NCBI GenBank assembly: GCA_020636215.1
Contig: JACJYG010000006.1
Span: 1,240,001-1,304,000, forward strand
Direction: 5' to 3'
Length of the DNA stretch: 64,000 nucleotides
Source: Lewinellaceae bacterium
GTDB taxonomy: Bacteria; Bacteroidota; Bacteroidia; Chitinophagales; Saprospiraceae
Part shown: positions 8,085 through 16,516 of the stretch, in pieces
Layout of the letters: every line of letters begins with the position of its first letter
Numbering within the stretch: position 1 is the first letter of the stretch
The notes under the pieces: generated by a model
The model's database searches: none
The model's input: the letters and a program-made list of their open reading frames with translations, nothing else
Told to the model about the DNA's origin: nothing
Program-made: the position numbers and the translations under genes

Positions 8085-9077
8085 TTAGGAAAGGATTTGG
8101 TTAAGGATGAAGTAGTAGAGTGGAATGCCCAGCACGATATTAAACGGGAAAGTGAGGGCAAGTGACATGGGAACATAAAGCCCGGCATTGGCCTTCGGTA
8201 AGGAAATGCGCATAGCCGCCGGTACAGCAATGTAGGAAGCACTGGCGCACAATACGGTTAGTAGTAGCGCGTCACCTTTGTCGATATGCAACAGATAGGC
8301 CAGGCTGATAACAACAGCGGCATTGGCCAGTGGCACCAGAACAGCAAAGCGGATGGCAAAACCACTGGTCTGTCGTAATGCCGACAAGCGGCGGCCGGCC
8401 AGCAAGCCCATGTCGAGCAGGAAGAAAGCTAACATTCCTTTGAAAATATCCTGGGTGAAAGGCGCCAGTGTGGCTACTGATTTTTCGGACGAAAGGATAC
8501 CAATGACAAAACTGCCCATGATCAAAACCACCGATCCGTTGGCTATGGCTTCCTGCACCACCATGCGAATAGAAGGAGGCCCTTCCTCTGCTTCCGGCCC
8601 AGGCTGCTTTTCATTTTGTTTGTAAAGATTAGCCAGCACCAGCCCAACAATAATAGCCGGCGCCTCCATGAGCGCCATAGCGGCTACCATATAGCCCCCA
8701 AAGGGTACCGCATTGTCTTGCAGGAAATTGATGGCTGTGATGAAGGTGACGGCACTGATAGAACCGTAGGTGGCGGCAATGGCGGCGCTGTCGAACAGGT
8801 TGAACCGTCGCCTCAGGATAAAAAAGGAGTACAGGGGAACCATTACCGCCATGCCCACGGCAATGGCCAGCACAATGAATATGTGGGCGCTCAGGCCACT
8901 ATGCGACAACTCCGCTCCGCCTTTCAAACCAATGCAAAAGAGCAAGTAGTAGGACAGGAATTTCGATACCTGTGAAGGAATGGCCAGGTCGGACCTGATC
9001 CACACCGCGAACAGGCCCAGGAAAAAGAATAGGATTGTCGGGTTAAACAGGTTGTTGACAAGTATGTCCAGGCTCAT
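8085..9077 (-). CDS. SbtA-type sodium-dependent bicarbonate transporter
   Basis: A polytopic membrane protein (330 aa, about ten hydrophobic segments) of the SbtA/DUF897 family, which in cyanobacteria takes up HCO3- with Na+. Supporting segments are NPTILFFFLGLFAVWIRSDL, LLFCIGLKGGAELSHSG, AATYGSISAVTFITA, FLLDMGLLAGRRL and ASASYIAVPAAMR, in the order typical of the family, with a central cytoplasmic loop rich in charged residues (KQNEKQPGPEAEEGPP). The start at 9077 (MSLDILVNNLFNPT) is preferred over 9107. The downstream PII-like gene supports the assignment. In a heterotroph the likely role is feeding carboxylases or pH homeostasis. Confidence 0.87.
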   Translation of the reverse strand: MSLDILVNNLFNPTILFFFLGLFAVWIRSDLAIPSQVSKFLSYYLLFCIGLKGGAELSHSGLSAHIFIVLAIAVGMAVMVPLYSFFILRRRFNLFDSAAIAATYGSISAVTFITAINFLQDNAVPFGGYMVAAMALMEAPAIIVGLVLANLYKQNEKQPGPEAEEGPPSIRMVVQEAIANGSVVLIMGSFVIGILSSEKSVATLAPFTQDIFKGMLAFFLLDMGLLAGRRLSALRQTSGFAIRFAVLVPLANAAVVISLAYLLHIDKGDALLLTVLCASASYIAVPAAMRISLPKANAGLYVPMSLALTFPFNIVLGIPLYYFILNQILS

Positions 9078-9128
9078 TTCAGATTTATTTGAGTGAACTT
9101 CTATCACTTATCCAGGGGTATCCAAGGT

Positions 9129-9178
9129 TAAACTTCCGAAGTTTAGCCAGGGTATGCAAGTCCAAACTTCAGAAGTTT
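9129..9178. promoter_or_regulatory. Two near-identical 7-bp-arm palindromes upstream of sbtA
   Basis: TAAACTTCCGAAGTTTA at 9129-9145 and AAACTTCAGAAGTTT at 9164-9178 have the same arms (AAACTTC/GAAGTTT) around one unpaired base, with centres about 34 bp apart. They fill most of the gap between the sbtA start and the esterase stop. They could be twin operators for sbtAB, hairpins ending the esterase transcript, or a dispersed palindromic repeat. Confidence 0.6.
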
Positions 9179-9189
9179 AACAGGAGCAC

Positions 9190-10923
9190 CTAATACCGCC
9201 AACCCATCAGGTCAGCCCCCTTCGGCGCCCGGGTTTTTACTTCCTCCGCCCATTTGGTGATAAACATCTGATTATAACGCAGGCGTGAAATAGCATTGGG
9301 TTGGCTGTGATCGCCGTTCCAGCAGTGCTCGGCGCGGTCGCCATAGTCTACTTCGCCGTCGTAGTGAGGGTCAGTGGTTTCCTTCAGAAAATCCTCCATG
9401 AGGTACACGGCATTGTTGAGGTAGTAATTATCCATGTCGCCACAGTAGATGTGGATTTTGCCCTTTAGCTTGGGCCCAAGAGTGGCCCAGTCGCGCTTCA
9501 GGATATAGGCCAGGTCGTAATTTTCCTTCCAGTAGGCGGCTACTTCCGGATTGATCTCCCCTGTGTACTTGTCCCATAGCCGTTGCGGGTATCCATTGGA
9601 GTCCACCGGAGAATAGACGGCTTCCCAAATATCCCACTGCTGGCCGGAGCGGCCGTAGTTGCCCAGTACGAGCTCCCGGTAGTTCATATCCTTCAGGGTG
9701 GCGCTTACGTTGCCCAGGTAGTCGCGGTGGCCGGGGCGAAGGGTGCGCCGGAAAGGCCCTTCCTCGTAGTAGGCGTTTTTGTCTTCATAAATATTGACCA
9801 GGCAGTAGGCCCTGAAATCGATGGGGTCGGGGCAGGCGGCAAAACAGCCGTTGTATTCATCGGGGTAAAAGACCTGAGCGGCCAGTGCTTCCCAACCGCC
9901 GGTGGAGCCGCCATATAGGAAACGCGCCCAGCCTTCTCCAATCCCGCGGAATTCCTGCTCGATGTAGGGAATGAGCTCATAGGTGATAGCGTCTCCATAA
10001 GGGCCCAGGTTGGCGGAGTTGACGGCATAGGAATCGTCATAGTAAGGGTTGGCGTGTTGGATTTCGATGACGATGGCCCGCGGGAAGTTGGGCCCCGTCC
10101 AGGTTTTATAGAAATCATAAGCTTCCTGTTGCTGAATGCGATTGTAACAATCCAGTTGGAAGCGGCTGCTGTATTCGCAGGGCTGGGAGGTGTCGGCCGG
10201 CTCTGTGCGCCATCCACCAAAATCGCTTGGGAAGTGGCCGTGGAAAATGGCTACAGGGTATTTGGCATTGGGGTGCTCGTCGAAGCCCTCGGGTAATAGT
10301 ACATGGGCGCCCAGATACATGTCGCGTCCCCAGAAATCGCTCAGTAATTTGCTGCGGATCTGGACGTGCTTGACATACTTGCTATCCTGGGGCGGTTCGA
10401 TCGATGGGATCGCCTGGCTCAGCTTGATCGCCACATTGCGCGGGTTTTGCGGGTTGAAGATCACCCGAATGGGCAGGCTGTACAGGTTGCCTGGGGCTCG
10501 GTTCCACTGCTGGCCTTCGCCACGGTCCATGGGGAGTTTTACGGTATGGCCATCAGCGCGGGTGAAGGTTTCGTATTTATGCAGCAGCACCTGCACCCAA
10601 TATTCGCCGAAAGGCACATCCTTCAAACTTTCTATAGGATAGCCGAAAACCGTGGCGTCGAAAGTAACTGGTTGTCCGGCCTTCCAGCCATCAAGGTCGA
10701 TGCCGAAGGCCTGCGCCGTCTGCGGCCCGTCTGCCAGCTGAAAGCGGGGTTCTTGGCCATCATCTTTGGCGAAGAGCAAGAGGAGGCGCCCGTCGAGCGG
10801 GGATGCGCTCAGTCCTTCGTCGAAAGTAACGGTGAAATAAGTGCGTGCTGCGGCAGATTGGCTTTGGGCCGAAATGGCAGCTAAAGAGAGAAATACTAAA
10901 ATGGGTAGTAAACGTATCATCAT
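9190..10923 (-). CDS. Secreted esterase-like alpha/beta hydrolase
   Basis: A 577-aa exported protein. The signal peptide is MMIRLLPILVFLSLAAISAQS. A beta-rich N-terminal domain of about 200 residues precedes a putative esterase (PF00756-like) domain: nucleophile motif YGGSTGGWEA with S340, an acid candidate in CPDPIDF, and a histidine candidate near HCWNGDHSQ. Conserved-looking blocks are PVAIFHGHFPSDFGGWR and YGDAITYELIPYIEQEFRG, the latter typical of esterase-D-like enzymes. The substrate cannot be told; feruloyl- or acyl-ester hydrolysis is typical of the fold. The start at 10923 opens directly into the signal peptide. It is transcribed in the same direction as sbtAB but separated from it by palindromes. 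Confidence 0.75.
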   Translation of the reverse strand: MMIRLLPILVFLSLAAISAQSQSAAARTYFTVTFDEGLSASPLDGRLLLLFAKDDGQEPRFQLADGPQTAQAFGIDLDGWKAGQPVTFDATVFGYPIESLKDVPFGEYWVQVLLHKYETFTRADGHTVKLPMDRGEGQQWNRAPGNLYSLPIRVIFNPQNPRNVAIKLSQAIPSIEPPQDSKYVKHVQIRSKLLSDFWGRDMYLGAHVLLPEGFDEHPNAKYPVAIFHGHFPSDFGGWRTEPADTSQPCEYSSRFQLDCYNRIQQQEAYDFYKTWTGPNFPRAIVIEIQHANPYYDDSYAVNSANLGPYGDAITYELIPYIEQEFRGIGEGWARFLYGGSTGGWEALAAQVFYPDEYNGCFAACPDPIDFRAYCLVNIYEDKNAYYEEGPFRRTLRPGHRDYLGNVSATLKDMNYRELVLGNYGRSGQQWDIWEAVYSPVDSNGYPQRLWDKYTGEINPEVAAYWKENYDLAYILKRDWATLGPKLKGKIHIYCGDMDNYYLNNAVYLMEDFLKETTDPHYDGEVDYGDRAEHCWNGDHSQPNAISRLRYNQMFITKWAEEVKTRAPKGADLMGWRY

Positions 10924-11060
10924 AATTTTGCTTAAGTACAACTATTACAGGCGGCTATTTGCATTGGGTAACTTCTATTTAACCTCAAAAAGAAGCTTTA
11001 ACAGTGAAGCTGTGAATTTGTGAAGCCGCTCCGGCGCCACCACCGGCGAAGGTACATCAA

Positions 11061-11936
11061 TCAGGACAATTCGATGCGCTCTGCCCCGCAGTAAATATTG
11101 AAGCGGCCATCCCTTAGGAAACCAATGAGTGTCATGCCGTACTCTTCAGCTAACTCCACGGCCAGGCTTGAGGGAGCTCCTACTGCGGCAAGTATGGGTA
11201 CGCCCGCCATAATGCACTTTTGCACCAGTTCAAAACTCAGGCGGCCACTCAACATTACGATTTGGTCACGCAGTGGAATTTGCCCCCCGGCAAGCGCCTC
11301 ACCGATGAGCTTGTCGAGGGCATTGTGCCGGCCGACATCTTCGCGCAAACCCATTAATGCCCCATCCGCTGAAAAGATGGCGGCTGCGTGAATACCACCT
11401 GTGTCACCAAAAATAGCCTGTTGTTGCCGCAGTTGCGCCGGCAACCCATGGAGCACTGCCGCCGGTACTTTGGGGAAAGCCTTGCGGGGAAAATAACAGG
11501 AAACACTATGCACCATATCAATGGAAGCTTTACCGCATACGCCGCAACTGGAGGAGGTGTAAAAATGCCGGTTTAGCCGGCCGAAGTCGATGGCTACCCT
11601 TTCGGCCAGTTCTACCAGCAGGATATTGTCAGGTGTTTCCGGTACCGTGACTCGATTTATGTGGCGGATTTCCAAAACTTCTTCAGCTTTGCCAATTAGC
11701 CCTTCGGTGAACAGGAAGCCCAGCGCCAGTGGCTTATCCTGCCCCGGCGTTCGCATAGTGACGGCCAGGCTACGGGTTTCGCGTTGGCCCTTTGGCCCGA
11801 AGGACAGCCTGATCTCCAGCGGTTCTTCCACAGCAAGGAGGTCATCCTCCTGTTGAGCAGGAAGGTTGGCGGTTATCCGCAAAGTGGCGGTTTTCCGGAT
11901 ACCCCTATTTTCCAGAGCAGGGAGTTTCATCGGCAT
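11061..11936 (-). CDS. fdhD: Formate dehydrogenase accessory sulfurtransferase FdhD
   Basis: FdhD carries sulfur from a cysteine desulfurase to the molybdenum cofactor and is needed for activity of FdhF-type formate dehydrogenases. The 291-aa protein has the catalytic CxxC loop SSSCGVCGKAS (C131, C134), the FLFTEGLI motif, the DVGRHNALDKLIG segment, and QIVMLSGRLSFELVQKC near the C-terminus, all characteristic. A second possible ATG lies two codons in, at 11930. Its presence near the FdhF/YdeP-like gene suggests that enzyme needs cofactor sulfuration. Confidence 0.95.
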   Translation of the reverse strand: MPMKLPALENRGIRKTATLRITANLPAQQEDDLLAVEEPLEIRLSFGPKGQRETRSLAVTMRTPGQDKPLALGFLFTEGLIGKAEEVLEIRHINRVTVPETPDNILLVELAERVAIDFGRLNRHFYTSSSCGVCGKASIDMVHSVSCYFPRKAFPKVPAAVLHGLPAQLRQQQAIFGDTGGIHAAAIFSADGALMGLREDVGRHNALDKLIGEALAGGQIPLRDQIVMLSGRLSFELVQKCIMAGVPILAAVGAPSSLAVELAEEYGMTLIGFLRDGRFNIYCGAERIELS

Positions 11937-11953
11937 TTTTTTTAATGGCTTTT

Positions 11954-12116
11954 AGAAGCTGTTTGAATTTGGTTTTTAGAATTTATTATAGGCTGTTTTT
12001 TCGTCAATCAAGGCTCTTTTTGAGCCTCGTACCCATAGGTACGGGGCGAAAAAAAGCCGCAGAGTGGCGGAAAAAGAGGCATAATAAAACTGAAGGACTA
12101 AATTCAAACAGCTTCT
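11954..12116. mobile_element. MITE-like element with 17-bp perfect terminal inverted repeats
   Basis: AGAAGCTGTTTGAATTT at 11954-11970 is repeated perfectly inverted at 12100-12116, and the inversion continues imperfectly for about 19 further bases. Inside are nested arms (GGCTGTTTTTTCG against CGAAAAAAAGCC), AGGCTC/GAGCCT around TTTTT, and CGTACC/GGTACG around CATA, so the whole 163 bp can fold as one long branched hairpin. No ORF is present. It lies in the fdhD upstream gap (11937-12361), which otherwise holds nothing recognisable. No clear target-site duplication was seen. Confidence 0.7.
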
Positions 12117-12361
12117 CTTAGATATGATAACAATTTCGAGGGAATAGGTTTGGGGAAGAACGTAATAATCCGATGCTTCGCCGGATCAAAAAGCGATAGC
12201 GGACAAAAAATTAATAAAATTCAACAGTGGCAAATAGGGGAGTAGCCCGCTCCTGATCATCCTATTCCCAGAAAACAATCTACCTATTCCCGTTGTCGAA
12301 TATCGCCTGCCTGCCCCGGGCAGGCGATCCACAGGGCAACAGCACTCAAACCCGACACATC

Positions 12362-12688
12362 ATGAAATCCTGGCTCATCGCCCTCCAATTGTTCTTAATG
12401 ATCTTGCTTGGCGCTCTTGGCTGTGGCCGCCCGCTTAAGGGCAGCCAGGCCTGGGTTCCGCCTTGCGAACAAAATCAGATCGGAACACTCTGTTTCTACA
12501 ATGAAACTTCCCGGGAAGTGGAGGTTGCCATTGGCCAAACGGAAGCCCGTGTTCGTTCAGAAACGACACTTTGTATGGATATCTATGCCGGTAATTATGA
12601 ATACAAGGCCCGGCAAGGTTGGCGCAAATGGAAGGATGAGGTGGAAGTGGTGAGTTGTAGTTCGAGTTATATCAATATCTTTCGCTGA
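12362..12688 (+). CDS. Small putative lipoprotein (108 aa)
   Basis: The ATG at 12362 opens into a hydrophobic leader MKSWLIALQLFLMILLGALG followed by Cys21, a fair lipobox, so the mature protein is probably a lipoprotein. The remainder has short beta-strand-like segments (IGTLCFYNETSREVEVAIGQ, TLCMDIYAGNYEYKAR) with spaced Cys residues, the look of a small beta-sandwich domain. The upstream part of the frame (from 12293) runs through a palindromic GC-rich stretch and is not taken as coding. No family was recognised. It converges with the Rpn-type gene with 7 bp between stops. Confidence 0.65.
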   Translation: MKSWLIALQLFLMILLGALGCGRPLKGSQAWVPPCEQNQIGTLCFYNETSREVEVAIGQTEARVRSETTLCMDIYAGNYEYKARQGWRKWKDEVEVVSCSSSYINIFR

Positions 12689-12695
12689 GCATCAG

Positions 12696-13592
12696 CTATA
12701 TTTCCGGTGCTTCGCCCCGGCGCACTTGTTCCACTAGCTCAACAGAAACGGCCAGGAGATCAGCTACCTCAGCGTCAGAGAGTTGGGGAAAACGCTCTAT
12801 TACTCTACCGATGGCTTTAATCGAATGGCGTAGTTCGCCTTTCTCCATGCCTTTCTCCATGCCTTTCTCCATGCCTTTCTTTATGCCTTCTTCCATGCCT
12901 TCCTTCAGCCCAAGTTCTATGGCTTCCTTATAGAGTGCATTTTCCCGAATGTCAATTGTGATCGGCATTTCTTTTATAGTTTTGGCTGTTAAAGAATCTA
13001 ATTTCCTTGCTTGAGACAACAAGTTAAGCTGATCCAGATATTTATGCAAATCGTTCTCATTGTTGCTCAATTGTTTTAAGCGTCGTAATATTAAACGTAT
13101 AATAACTTCCGGGGGTTCCTTCCCAAAATCAGATAGTACACCCAAAATAATTTCCTCTGGTATTTGCGATTGCAAGAAAGCAGTATAGTCAATCTTATGA
13201 ATGTTGACAAGCTGGAAGCCTTTGAATACCAAATTCTCTTCCAGTTGAGTAATCATAGAGGGTTCCTCGCTGCCAATATAGACAACGAAATGCCGGATTG
13301 GAAGGTTTGGATATTTACGGCGAAGAAAACCATCATATTCTGCTACCCGGTACAACATCTGCCGGTCATTGGTACTTTGGAATTCAATGTGTAGAATGAA
13401 TTCTTCGCCGGTATCTGTAAGCACTATTCTAAGGTAATCCGCTTCTCTTTTGATAGTGGAATGTAAGGCCTCTGCGATTGGCTTACTCTCCAGGATCGTA
13501 ATACCCATATAGCGTTGCAGAAGCGGCAGCACCGCTGATTCCAGGTTTTCCTTGAGTATCTTGTCGTAGATTTGAGCGCGTTGCTTTTTCAT
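12696..13592 (-). CDS. Rpn/PD-(D/E)XK-type nuclease family protein
   Basis: A 298-aa protein of the Rpn (recombination-promoting nuclease, transposase_31-like) kind. The N-terminal domain has the PD-(D/E)XK pattern: READYLRIV with the metal-binding Asp, then FILHIEFQS with the E-x-Q motif, then RMLYR-type helix and LPIRHFVVYIG. The C-terminal third contains a run of EKGM repeats (about residues 232-252) encoded by nearly identical 12-bp tandem repeats at about 12840-12900, a likely replication-slippage site that would add or remove four residues without shifting the frame. In E. coli Rpn proteins promote RecA-independent recombination; here the role is unknown. Confidence 0.8.
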   Translation of the reverse strand: MKKQRAQIYDKILKENLESAVLPLLQRYMGITILESKPIAEALHSTIKREADYLRIVLTDTGEEFILHIEFQSTNDRQMLYRVAEYDGFLRRKYPNLPIRHFVVYIGSEEPSMITQLEENLVFKGFQLVNIHKIDYTAFLQSQIPEEIILGVLSDFGKEPPEVIIRLILRRLKQLSNNENDLHKYLDQLNLLSQARKLDSLTAKTIKEMPITIDIRENALYKEAIELGLKEGMEEGIKKGMEKGMEKGMEKGELRHSIKAIGRVIERFPQLSDAEVADLLAVSVELVEQVRRGEAPEI

Positions 13593-13660
13593 GCACTCAA
13601 AATAGAAAATAAATCAAAATATTGCAATATTTAGAAACAAAAAGATTTAAATTGAATGCT

Positions 13661-13689
13661 ATAAAAAAAAGCCCTGCGGAAACAGGGCT
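13661..13689 (-). terminator. Rho-independent terminator of the peroxiredoxin gene
   Basis: AGCCCTG and CAGGGCT (13670-13676 and 13683-13689) form a 7-bp stem with a 6-nt loop. On the minus strand it is followed by a run of nine T residues. It lies about 35 bp after the peroxiredoxin stop codon. Confidence 0.85.
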
Positions 13690-13723
13690 CTACAATAGTT
13701 TAAGCTAATATCAATCCTGAACG

Positions 13724-14398
13724 CTAATTTTCACCAAATACAGCCGCGCCTATTTCTTTCTTGGCGAGGTAGAAATCAATTATTTCGTACTCCGTATTGT
13801 TGATCCGCTCTTCCATCTCGACCAGTGTTTTGGGCGGAGGCACAATGGCCTTATCTCCCTTCTTCCAGTTGACGGGCAGGGCGCATTTACATTCGTCAGC
13901 GGTTTGCAGGGCCACGAGGGCGCGTTTGATCTCCTCCATGTTCCGGCCAACATTCAGGGGGTAGTACATAATTAGCCGGATGGCGCCTTTGGGGTCGATG
14001 AAAAACACGGCGCGGACGGCTGCGGTAGTACTTTCGTTATCATGCAACATTCCGTAGAGCTTGGACACCTTCATGTCCAGGTCAGCAATGATGGGGAAAT
14101 TGAAATACACCCCGGTTTTTTCCCTGACGTTGTTGACCCACGCCAGATGAGAGTGGATGCTATCGATGCTCAGGCCCAGCAGCTTGGTTTTGCGCTGGTC
14201 AAAAAAGGCCTTTTCTTCAGCAAATGCGCTCATCTCCGTGGTGCAGACGGGGGTGAAATCGGCAGGGTGAGAAAAAAGCACCACCCAGTTTCCCTTGTTG
14301 TAATCCGAAAATTTTAGATTACCTGTGGTTGTGATGGCGTCAAAATCCGGAGCTTGGTCGCCAATGCGCGGCATGAAATTTACTTTTGATTCTTCCAT
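13724..14398 (-). CDS. Peroxiredoxin, 1-Cys (Prx6-like) type
   Basis: Thiol peroxidase (224 aa) that reduces H2O2 and organic peroxides. The peroxidatic Cys is C52 in HPADFTPVCTTE. The long C-terminal extension (ALVALQTADECKCALPVNWKKGD) is typical of the Prx6 subfamily and of archaeal homologues; C170 and C172 there may serve as resolving or structural thiols. The gene stands alone, with its own candidate promoter at 14435-14442 and terminator at 13661-13689. Confidence 0.94.
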   Translation of the reverse strand: MEESKVNFMPRIGDQAPDFDAITTTGNLKFSDYNKGNWVVLFSHPADFTPVCTTEMSAFAEEKAFFDQRKTKLLGLSIDSIHSHLAWVNNVREKTGVYFNFPIIADLDMKVSKLYGMLHDNESTTAAVRAVFFIDPKGAIRLIMYYPLNVGRNMEEIKRALVALQTADECKCALPVNWKKGDKAIVPPPKTLVEMEERINNTEYEIIDFYLAKKEIGAAVFGEN

Positions 14399-14434
14399 GG
14401 TATATTTTTTAGTCTTTTATTAATAATAACAATA

Positions 14435-14442
14435 CAAAGGTA
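14435..14442 (-). promoter_or_regulatory. Candidate -7 promoter box for the peroxiredoxin gene
   Basis: The minus strand reads TACCTTTG, matching TAnnTTTG, and would give a leader of about 30 nt. No clear -33 element was seen. Confidence 0.5.
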
Positions 14443-14497
14443 GGGTCAGTTACAACTGGAGTCAGTAATAGCCATCACATATATGGGAATGGGAAAC

Positions 14498-16516
14498 CTA
14501 GATGAAATTCCGCAGGTAAAGGTGGCCGCTTCCGTAGGATTCGTTGAGGAAAATTGCGATGCGCCGGGCATCAAATTCATTATCCTCCGTGTACTTTATG
14601 ATATTCGTGGTGAGGGTTGCCTCCGAGGTGCGGCCCGTCAGCCCAAGAGGGTAATACATGGTGCGCAGGGCTTCTTCGGAGACATTCTGCAGCAGCAGGC
14701 TTTCCAGCGTGGATTGGTCTTCGTAGCCCAGTTTCCACGCAAGAAAGAGGTCGGTTAGCAGTGCCCGGGGCACGCCACTGCTCTTCAACAGCTGGAGCGC
14801 CAGTTTTCGGTTGGCCCGGTCCGGGCTAAATAGCATGTGCCGGAGGTTGTCCAACTGAGCCGGCCAGGCCTCCTGCCCCAGTTTCCGGCCAAGCTGCCGA
14901 TTGAGAAAAGCGGTGAAAGCAGGCCGGGATATGAGGGAGCCAAAAGTATGGGGTATTGTGGCATGCAGGGCGTGCAGCACTCTGCCCAAGACGATATAAT
15001 CAGCCGGCTCTTCCGGGCTTTCCAATAGCCGTAGCCCCAGGCTGGACAGTTGTTCTTTCAGTTCCTGAAAGTCGAATCCCGTTTCTCCCAAAAGATAGAC
15101 AGAGGCTTTATTGCCATCGCCCGGAATTTCGCGCTGGCCACTGCGTTCATACAACAAGTGCCGCCGGATAGGGTAGGCCGCCTCACTCATACCGATGCCA
15201 ATCGCTTCCAACAACAGCAAGGTGGGGAATTCACTCAGCCGGTGGCCATCTTCTTCCATGATGTCATAAACAACCAATCGCAAACGGCCAGGTACTTCGC
15301 GGGACCGGCAGCGCTTTAGAAAACGCAGCAGCTTTTTGCGGGCTTTGGCGTCTGCGGGGCCGTCGAGAATTTCGAGCTGTGGCAGGAAAAAAAGGGGCTG
15401 TGGCAGATAGGGCATGGGGTTGCCAGCCAGGCTTAATTTTTCCAGCTTGTACAATTGCCCGAAGCCTTCCGGCAAGTTTTCCATTCCGTTCTTTCCAGCC
15501 TCCAGCACTTTCAGATAATGCATCTGCTGGATCCGATCTGGTAATTGAGAGATCCGGTTGCCGGTGATATTGAGTTTTTCCAGGCGCGGCGGCAGCAAAG
15601 GCAAGCTTTCGAATGCGTTGTAGCTGATATCCAGCCATTGTAAAGATTCCAGCTGCGCCAGGGAAGCAGGAAGCTCCCTCAGCTGGTTATGGGCAAGGGC
15701 CAGATTTTGAAGGCGGGGGCATTGGGCGGCCTTCTCCGGCAAGCTCGTCAGGTGGTTTTTTTCCAAAGAAAGGACAGCCAGCCATTGCAGCTTGCCTACT
15801 GTGTCGGGCAACTGATTGAGCTTGTTGCTGCCCAGCAGAAGGCGGCGCAGCATAAACAGTTTCCCCATTGTTTCCGGCAACTCCCGGAGGCGGTTGGAGC
15901 GGAGGTTGAGCTCAGTGAGCTGCTGGAGCTGGCCAATTTTTTCTGACAGTTTCCCAATCCGGTTGTGGCTAAGGTCGAGCAGGTCGAGGGTGGCAATGCC
16001 GAAAAGCTGTCCGGACAGGCGGCTGATCTGATTATGGCCGGCGCGCAATAGCCGCAGTGCAGGCAAACGGCCCAGCTGAGGAGGGATGCGGCGCAGGTGG
16101 TTGTGCTGTACTTCCAGGTGCCGCAGGCCCTGCAACTGCCCGATCTCGGCAGGCAGTTCGGCTAACTCATTGTTGTTGAGCCGGAGTTGCTGAAGCCGCT
16201 TCAATTTTCCGATGGCCGGCGATAGTATTTGGATCTGGTTCTGGGCCAGGTTGAGCTCAGTGAGTTGCTCAAGTCGGAAGAACTCAGGCGGTAGAGTGCC
16301 GATTTGGTTGAAATGAAGGGCCAGGCTGCGTAACTGCCTCAATTGGCCGATCTGAGCAGGGAGTTCCCGGATCTGGTTGGCGCTCAGGTCAAGCTTCCAC
16401 AAGCGGGGCATGCCGAAGACAGCCGGCGGGATGTGCTCCAACCCACAGTTGTGCAGGTAGAGTTCGGTTACTTCCTCCCGGTGGGTTATGGCTGTTGACA
16501 AGTTATAAGCCCTCAT
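14498..16516 (-). CDS. Leucine-rich repeat protein
   Basis: A 672-aa protein. Residues about 15-400 are roughly sixteen 23-residue leucine-rich repeats of the bacterial type (LxxLxLxxNxLxxLPxxIGxL, for example LRELPETMGKLFMLRRLLLG). The final 270 residues match no domain I recognise and contain helical segments such as LLKSSGVPRALLTDLFLAWKLG. There is no signal peptide, so it is probably cytoplasmic. Its ATG overlaps the stop of the upstream MutS-like gene as ATGA, so the two are translationally coupled and probably work together. A protein-interaction scaffold role is likely. Confidence 0.85.
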   Translation of the reverse strand: MRAYNLSTAITHREEVTELYLHNCGLEHIPPAVFGMPRLWKLDLSANQIRELPAQIGQLRQLRSLALHFNQIGTLPPEFFRLEQLTELNLAQNQIQILSPAIGKLKRLQQLRLNNNELAELPAEIGQLQGLRHLEVQHNHLRRIPPQLGRLPALRLLRAGHNQISRLSGQLFGIATLDLLDLSHNRIGKLSEKIGQLQQLTELNLRSNRLRELPETMGKLFMLRRLLLGSNKLNQLPDTVGKLQWLAVLSLEKNHLTSLPEKAAQCPRLQNLALAHNQLRELPASLAQLESLQWLDISYNAFESLPLLPPRLEKLNITGNRISQLPDRIQQMHYLKVLEAGKNGMENLPEGFGQLYKLEKLSLAGNPMPYLPQPLFFLPQLEILDGPADAKARKKLLRFLKRCRSREVPGRLRLVVYDIMEEDGHRLSEFPTLLLLEAIGIGMSEAAYPIRRHLLYERSGQREIPGDGNKASVYLLGETGFDFQELKEQLSSLGLRLLESPEEPADYIVLGRVLHALHATIPHTFGSLISRPAFTAFLNRQLGRKLGQEAWPAQLDNLRHMLFSPDRANRKLALQLLKSSGVPRALLTDLFLAWKLGYEDQSTLESLLLQNVSEEALRTMYYPLGLTGRTSEATLTTNIIKYTEDNEFDARRIAIFLNESYGSGHLYLRNFI

